From: Caldilineaceae bacterium
GTDB taxonomy: Bacteria; Chloroflexota; Anaerolineae; Caldilineales; Caldilineaceae
Length of the DNA: 37,019 bases
Direction: 5' to 3'
Assembly: GCA_023384455.1 (NCBI GenBank)
Contig: JAHDWH010000035.1
Coordinates: forward strand, 1-37,019
Shown here: positions 32,954-37,019 of the stretch, piece by piece
How positions within the stretch are numbered: the first letter of the stretch is position 1
Layout: each line of letters starts with the position of its first letter
The notes under the pieces: model-generated
The model's input: only the letters and a program-made list of their open reading frames with translations
The model's database searches: none
Told to the model about the DNA's origin: nothing
Translations under genes and position numbers: made by a program

Positions 32954-32969
32954 TTCTCCTCCTCGGATG

Positions 32970-33956
32970 TCAATGGGCCTGGGGAATCGGCGCTCCGCTG
33001 GGCGCGCTTGTGTAGAGCGGCTCCCGGTGGGCCAGCCCGCGGATTTCGTCCAGGGTGGCGACGCCACGAGCTTCCATCCAGGCTGCCATCTCGTCCCGGA
33101 TGAGGGTGAAGGTCTCTGGGCCCCGGTAATAGACCGCACTGCCCACGCCCACCGCCGTGGCCCCGGCCATCAGCATCTCAACGGCGTCCTGGCCGGTTGT
33201 CACCCCGCCCGTGCCGATAATCGGGATCTCCGGGCAGGCGCGCCGGGCGTCGTAGACCGCTTTGAGGGCAATCGGTTTGAGCGATGGGCCGCTCAGCCCC
33301 CCGCTGCGGTTGGCGAGGATGGGCTGGCCGCTCTCCGGGTCGATGAGCAGCCCGGGCATTGTGTTCACCGCGCAGAGCGCATCGGCGCCGGCTTCCACCA
33401 CAGCCCGGGCAATGCGCCCAATGCTGGGCACGTTCGGGGCCAGTTTGATGATTACAGGAATTGCGTAGGGCTTGACCGCCTGGACCACAAAATCGGTTAC
33501 TTCGGCCGCGCTCTGGGGGTTGCCGGCGAAGGGTTCGCCAAATTCGCTGCCCACATTCGGGCAGGAGATATTGACTTCGATATAGTCGGGTCGGGCCTGG
33601 GCCACAATCCCGGCCACTGTGCCAAATTCGGCGGCGGTTCCGGCAAATATACTGGCGATGAGCGGCACGCCCAGGGGTGTCAGTTCGGCCCTGGCCTGGC
33701 CCAGCAGCTTCACTTCTTCCGCTGCGCCGGGGTTGGCCAGACCGATGGCGTTGATCAGGCCGTGTTCCCAGGCGATGCAAGAGGGGTTGACGTGGCCGGC
33801 CCGGGGCACTGGCCCGCAACTCTTGGCCGTCACCGCGCCACAGCCGCTCTGGGCAGCCCGCACCAGCAGGCTGACAGTTGTGCCCCAAATGCCACTGGCA
33901 AGAACCAGAGGGGAGGGGAGGATTCGTCCACAAAAGGCAGTCTGCAGAACGCTCAC
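32970..33956 (-). CDS. pyrD: Dihydroorotate dehydrogenase, class 1
   Basis: 328 residues. It is an FMN enzyme oxidising dihydroorotate to orotate in pyrimidine synthesis. The class 1 catalytic cysteine is C132 in VNISCPN; the lysine of AVTAKSCG (K45), SAKT-like NAIGLANPG and [16 protein letters not shown] (FMN phosphate site) are in place. The sequence is closest to the PyrD (class 1B) form, which normally works with a PyrK iron-sulfur flavoprotein; no pyrK is adjacent, but a small Rieske protein follows. The start is GTG at 33956-33954, whose GTGA overlaps the stop of the gene upstream, a coupled start. There is no membrane anchor, so it is cytoplasmic. Confidence 0.92.
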   Translation of the reverse strand: MSVLQTAFCGRILPSPLVLASGIWGTTVSLLVRAAQSGCGAVTAKSCGPVPRAGHVNPSCIAWEHGLINAIGLANPGAAEEVKLLGQARAELTPLGVPLIASIFAGTAAEFGTVAGIVAQARPDYIEVNISCPNVGSEFGEPFAGNPQSAAEVTDFVVQAVKPYAIPVIIKLAPNVPSIGRIARAVVEAGADALCAVNTMPGLLIDPESGQPILANRSGGLSGPSLKPIALKAVYDARRACPEIPIIGTGGVTTGQDAVEMLMAGATAVGVGSAVYYRGPETFTLIRDEMAAWMEARGVATLDEIRGLAHREPLYTSAPSGAPIPQAH

Positions 33957-35725
33957 TTTGTCGCCTTCACCTTCATCTCGATTCGCACGCTGCGTAGGGG
34001 GCTGGGCTGGGCGCCGGTGGTCAGAAAGTCGGCGGAGAGAATCCGGCAATCCATGGACAGATTTTTGGAGCCAAGACGAAAAGTCAGCCCTGGCCCAATC
34101 TCCAGGGGTTCACCGGTGATGGTCCCCGCGCTGGATGCCTGGTCGGCCAGTGCCTCTTTGTCCACACCCGGGCTGACCAGATATTGGCTGAAATTGCGTA
34201 CATCTTCACCGTCGTAGAGCCAGACATCCAACACATGGACGTGATTGGTGTGGGCTGCGCTCTTGTCCAGCGTCTCACAGATGGCTGCGCCGCAGGTGCC
34301 CACGGGTGGGCCGTCCTGGCTGCCCGTGGCGGTGATGATGAAGCTCTGCTCGTAGGCCAGAATCCCCGCGTGGAACTCGGCCACAAAGAGACCCACTTGT
34401 CGGGCGTTCTGATCCGGAGCAGGCTCCTTTGTACCCCGGCGAAAGGCGTTGAGAACGCCCTGCACTGTGGGCAGAATACCCCCTTCCTCCTCTCTTCCCG
34501 CCTCTTTCTGCCCGGTGTCACGCTTCCGGTCGGGATCAGAGGATGGAGAGGGCGCAGAGGGCTGCGTGGGGGGAGGCTGGGCGGTAGCTGGCTGGGCGGT
34601 GTGCTCGCCTGGCGCGGGCGCGGCAGCCGCCGAACTATTTTCCGGCGACTTTGCGCCCTGATGAAAGCGGGTCTCGTCTACATCAGCGTCGAATTCTTTG
34701 TCGAACTCATTCCGGAACGGATCTCTGAATTCGTCGTCCAATTCGTCATCGGACTCGTCGTACTCCCCCTCGTCGTCGTCAAAATCCCATTCGCTCAAAT
34801 CTGTTTTCGTCGATGCCGCGCCTGGCTTGTCCAGCCCGTTAAAATCTTCTACGTCGTCATCTTCAAATTCGTCAAATTCTTTATAAATGAACGCCTCCCC
34901 ATTAAACTCGTCTTCAAATTCGTCTGAGTCTGTGAGGTGGGGTGTGCCCGGCACAACGCGCCGGATTGTATCAGCCGTTTCAACGACCGGGGGGGGGGCG
35001 GGTTTGGCCGGTGGCTCTGCCGCGGGTGGTGACTCCGGCAGATGATCCCAGGTTTCCACCACAAGTCGTGAGACAGGCTGTTGCTGGGCAAAGGGAGTCG
35101 CCGCGCTTTGCGTGTCAGGGGCCGGGCTGGGCTGGGGTGCTGGGCTGGGGGGCGTGGCTGGGGGATAGACCGGACCGCCGCTGCCAGAGATCGGGTAGAT
35201 CGCTGCGGCAACCGGCTGGCCTGTCTGCGACCTGGCGAGTAGACGACGACCCAGCAATACGCCGCCCACAATCAGCAGCAGAGCGGCAAGGATGCCCAGT
35301 GTCCAATCCAGCCAACTGATCTCTGGAGCGCCGTCGGGGTCTTCTTCGGGGCCAAGCGCATAGGCCAGACTGCGCAGATTTACGATCCGGATGGTTTGGT
35401 TCGGATCCTTACTGCGCTGGTAGTATGCGATGGCCTGGGCCACTGCTGCCTGGGGATTCTCGAAAACCTGCATACGCGCCAGAGCCGTGGAGGGGTCCTG
35501 ACCGCCAGAAGCGACGTAGGCATCGGCGATGGCCGAGACGAAGTGGGTCTGGGTTTCCAGGGACAGATCGTCTATGCCTATGCCGGTCCACTCCACGGGC
35601 CAGACAAACCAGCCGATCCCCAATCCGAGCAATAGGCCCATCAGCAGCCAGCCGATCAGTTCTGCGCCCCGGTAGGTGCGGCGTCCTCTGCGGTTCGATG
35701 AAATCGGATTGGGTTGCTGTGTCAT
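33953..35725 (-). CDS. Acidic, Pro-rich two-span membrane protein of unknown function
   Basis: 590 residues from ATG 35725, with AAAGGAG seven bases upstream; the RBS overlaps the TAA of manC. Two transmembrane segments lie at about residues 23-43 and 140-161, enclosing an outside domain of about 95 residues. A Pro/Ala linker (about 170-260) is followed by a strikingly acidic, Phe-containing tract (about 275-370; repeated DEFx[13 protein letters not shown]). A second Pro/Ala linker follows, then a compact C-terminal domain (about 455-590; [40 protein letters not shown]). If the second span leads inward, the C-terminal domain is cytoplasmic. I do not recognise the family. Tight packing between manC and pyrD suggests a shared transcript but not a shared function. 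Confidence 0.78.
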   Translation of the reverse strand: MTQQPNPISSNRRGRRTYRGAELIGWLLMGLLLGLGIGWFVWPVEWTGIGIDDLSLETQTHFVSAIADAYVASGGQDPSTALARMQVFENPQAAVAQAIAYYQRSKDPNQTIRIVNLRSLAYALGPEEDPDGAPEISWLDWTLGILAALLLIVGGVLLGRRLLARSQTGQPVAAAIYPISGSGGPVYPPATPPSPAPQPSPAPDTQSAATPFAQQQPVSRLVVETWDHLPESPPAAEPPAKPAPPPVVETADTIRRVVPGTPHLTDSDEFEDEFNGEAFIYKEFDEFEDDDVEDFNGLDKPGAASTKTDLSEWDFDDDEGEYDESDDELDDEFRDPFRNEFDKEFDADVDETRFHQGAKSPENSSAAAAPAPGEHTAQPATAQPPPTQPSAPSPSSDPDRKRDTGQKEAGREEEGGILPTVQGVLNAFRRGTKEPAPDQNARQVGLFVAEFHAGILAYEQSFIITATGSQDGPPVGTCGAAICETLDKSAAHTNHVHVLDVWLYDGEDVRNFSQYLVSPGVDKEALADQASSAGTITGEPLEIGPGLTFRLGSKNLSMDCRILSADFLTTGAQPSPLRSVRIEMKVKATK

Positions 35726-35735
35726 AAGCGCTCCT

Positions 35736-36812
35736 TTACAGCAGATCGGACCGTTCTTCCGCCCGCAGCCGCTCGACCACCTCTTTGATCTTCTGCATCC
35801 GTCTCTTGTGACCAATCAGCAGCGCGTCGCCAGAGTCCACTATCACCAGGTCCTCGACCCCGACCAGCGCAATCAGCCGCTGGCCGCCGGAAACAATCAC
35901 GCCGCTGCTATCCACCACAAGGGTATTGCCCCGGACCAGACAGTTGCCCTGCTCGTCCAGGCTGATGACCTCTTCCAGGGCGTCCCAACTGCCCACGTCG
36001 TTCCAGCCTGCGTCCAGGGGGACAACAGCCACCCGCTCTGCCCCTTCCATCACCCCGTGATCGATAGAGATGGCGGGCAGGGTAGACCACACTTCGTCCA
36101 ACACCGCTTGCTCTGTGCCGTTGCCCAGGCTTGCGCCAATTGTACGCAGCCCGGCATAGAGCGCGGGCAACTGGCGTTCAAATTCGCCAAGCATCCGCTC
36201 TACCCGACAGATGAAGTTGCCCGCATTCCAATAGTAGCTGCCCTCGGCCACAAAACCCTCGGCGGTGGCCCTGTCCGGCTTTTCCAGAAAGCGATCCACC
36301 GCATAGACGGGTAGCTGAGTGGAGCCGGGCAGCGGCTCTCCCATCCGTTTGATATATCCATAGCCCGTATGGGGCGAGGCCGGGATAATCCCCAGGAGAG
36401 TCAGATAATCGTTGCGGGCGGCTTCTTCGGCCTGGCGCAGAACCGTGCGATAGGCTTCGATATCCTGAATCACGTGATCCGCGTGAAGCAGGGCGATGAT
36501 TCCATTGGGGTCCCGTCGGTGCAGATGGGCGCAGGCCAGACCGATGGCCGGGCCTGTGTTGCGCCCGCTGGGTTCGACAATTACATTTTCGGGCGGCAGA
36601 CCCGGCAGTTGCTCCAGCACCAGGTGGCGGTAGCGACGACCGGTGATGACATAAATATCGGACAACGACACCAGACCTTCCAGGCGATCGACAGTGGACT
36701 GAATCATTGTGCGGCCAGTGCCGGTGATGTCGCTGAACTGTTTGGGCAGCGCTTCCCGGCTGCTGGGCCACAGGCGGGTTCCAACACCGCCCGCCAAAAT
36801 TGCTACATACAC
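35736..36812 (-). CDS. manC: Mannose-1-phosphate guanylyltransferase
   Basis: 358 residues. It makes GDP-mannose from mannose-1-phosphate and GTP for glycan synthesis. The nucleotidyltransferase signature LAGGVGTRLWPSSREALPKQF opens the protein, followed by EPSGRNTGPAIGLA, FLEKPDRA and YYWNAGNFICRVERML, and the C-terminal beta-helix-like tail is short, as in the monofunctional enzyme (no isomerase domain). The start is GTG at 36812-36810 with AAAGGAG about seven bases upstream; other in-frame starts lack an RBS. It is the first gene of a tight operon (10-bp gap to the next gene). The final TAA is part of the next RBS (TAAAGGAG). Confidence 0.92.
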   Translation of the reverse strand: MYVAILAGGVGTRLWPSSREALPKQFSDITGTGRTMIQSTVDRLEGLVSLSDIYVITGRRYRHLVLEQLPGLPPENVIVEPSGRNTGPAIGLACAHLHRRDPNGIIALLHADHVIQDIEAYRTVLRQAEEAARNDYLTLLGIIPASPHTGYGYIKRMGEPLPGSTQLPVYAVDRFLEKPDRATAEGFVAEGSYYWNAGNFICRVERMLGEFERQLPALYAGLRTIGASLGNGTEQAVLDEVWSTLPAISIDHGVMEGAERVAVVPLDAGWNDVGSWDALEEVISLDEQGNCLVRGNTLVVDSSGVIVSGGQRLIALVGVEDLVIVDSGDALLIGHKRRMQKIKEVVERLRAEERSDLL

Positions 36813-36841
36813 AATTGTCTCCTTTGACAAGTAAGTTTGCG

Positions 36842-36970
36842 GGTTACTGCTTACCCCCACCCAACCTCCCCCAAACTGGGGGAGGAGTTGATTCTGTTCC
36901 CTCCCTGTTTCAGGGTGGGGTGGCTGAACAGGTAGGTTTACGGGTTACTGCTCACCCCCACCCAACTTGA
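36842..36970 (+). repeat. Dispersed GC-rich repeat, copy C and a partial copy
   Basis: Copy C (36842-36930) starts GGTTACTGCTTACCCCCACC, followed by a CTCCCCCAAACTGGGGGAG hairpin and GGAGTTGATTCTGTTCCCTC. A second partial start (GGTTACTGCTCACCCCCACC, 36943 onward) follows and is cut short at CAACTTGAG. It lies upstream of manC; no gene is seen from 36813 to the window end. Confidence 0.7.
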
Positions 36971-37019
36971 GTTTGGCTCTTTGAAGGGCTAGAGGTAAGC
37001 TCGGTCACTCGACAGGGGT

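Overview
GC-rich bacterial DNA that reads most like a filamentous Chloroflexota genome (Anaerolineae/Caldilineae-like). The pointers are very large multidomain secreted proteins with a YLPL-type tail, a twin-arginine lipoprotein sugar-binding protein, a pair of DUF4058 genes, long intergenic palindromes, and SH3b and LRR surface proteins. This placement is inference: no rRNA or other marker gene lies in the window. I see no tRNA, rRNA or CRISPR array.

Layout. (1) 34-3109, plus strand: a His-bearing polytopic membrane protein and a secreted SH3b protein. (2) 3490-14403, plus strand: three consecutive genes for giant exported proteins (beta-helix/DUF11/Ig; LRR plus carboxypeptidase-regulatory-like domains; a propeller/metallopeptidase/IPT fusion). 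Each has its own strong RBS and the genes are separated by hairpins. (3) 14539-16341, plus strand: a long-chain acyl-CoA synthetase. (4) 16189-19765, minus strand: a mosaic pair of DUF4058 genes, an M20 peptidase and two small uncharacterised genes. (5) 19831-32451, mostly minus strand: a carbohydrate catabolism region with an SMP-30 lactonase, two ABC permeases, a Tat lipoprotein binding protein, a Rid-like protein, a GNAT, FkbM and spermidine-synthase-like methyltransferases, an IolD-type hydrolase, a DapA-family lyase/aldolase and an enolase-superfamily dehydratase. One small plus-strand gene (26096) lies inside it. (6) 32546-36812, minus strand: a tightly packed manC - acidic membrane protein - pyrD - Rieske operon.

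How the genes may work together. Region 5 can be read as import of a sugar or cyclitol by a CUT1-type ABC transporter (no ATPase gene here, so it would be shared). Lactone opening (SMP-30), acid dehydration (enolase superfamily), keto-acid cleavage (DapA family) and a ThDP-dependent ring-opening IolD homologue would follow. The substrate cannot be told from sequence. Genes of the classical inositol pathway (iolB, C, E, G) are absent from the window.

The most striking single observation is a 139-bp IS630/mariner-like miniature element (27-bp inverted ends, TA duplication) inserted precisely and in frame in the 4.8-kb beta-helix gene. It adds 47 codons without breaking the reading frame. A relative of the same element sits just upstream of that gene's RBS. 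Other repeats include a dispersed family at both window ends and near 30.1 kb, heptamer-periodic hairpins, and large palindromes between the transporter genes.
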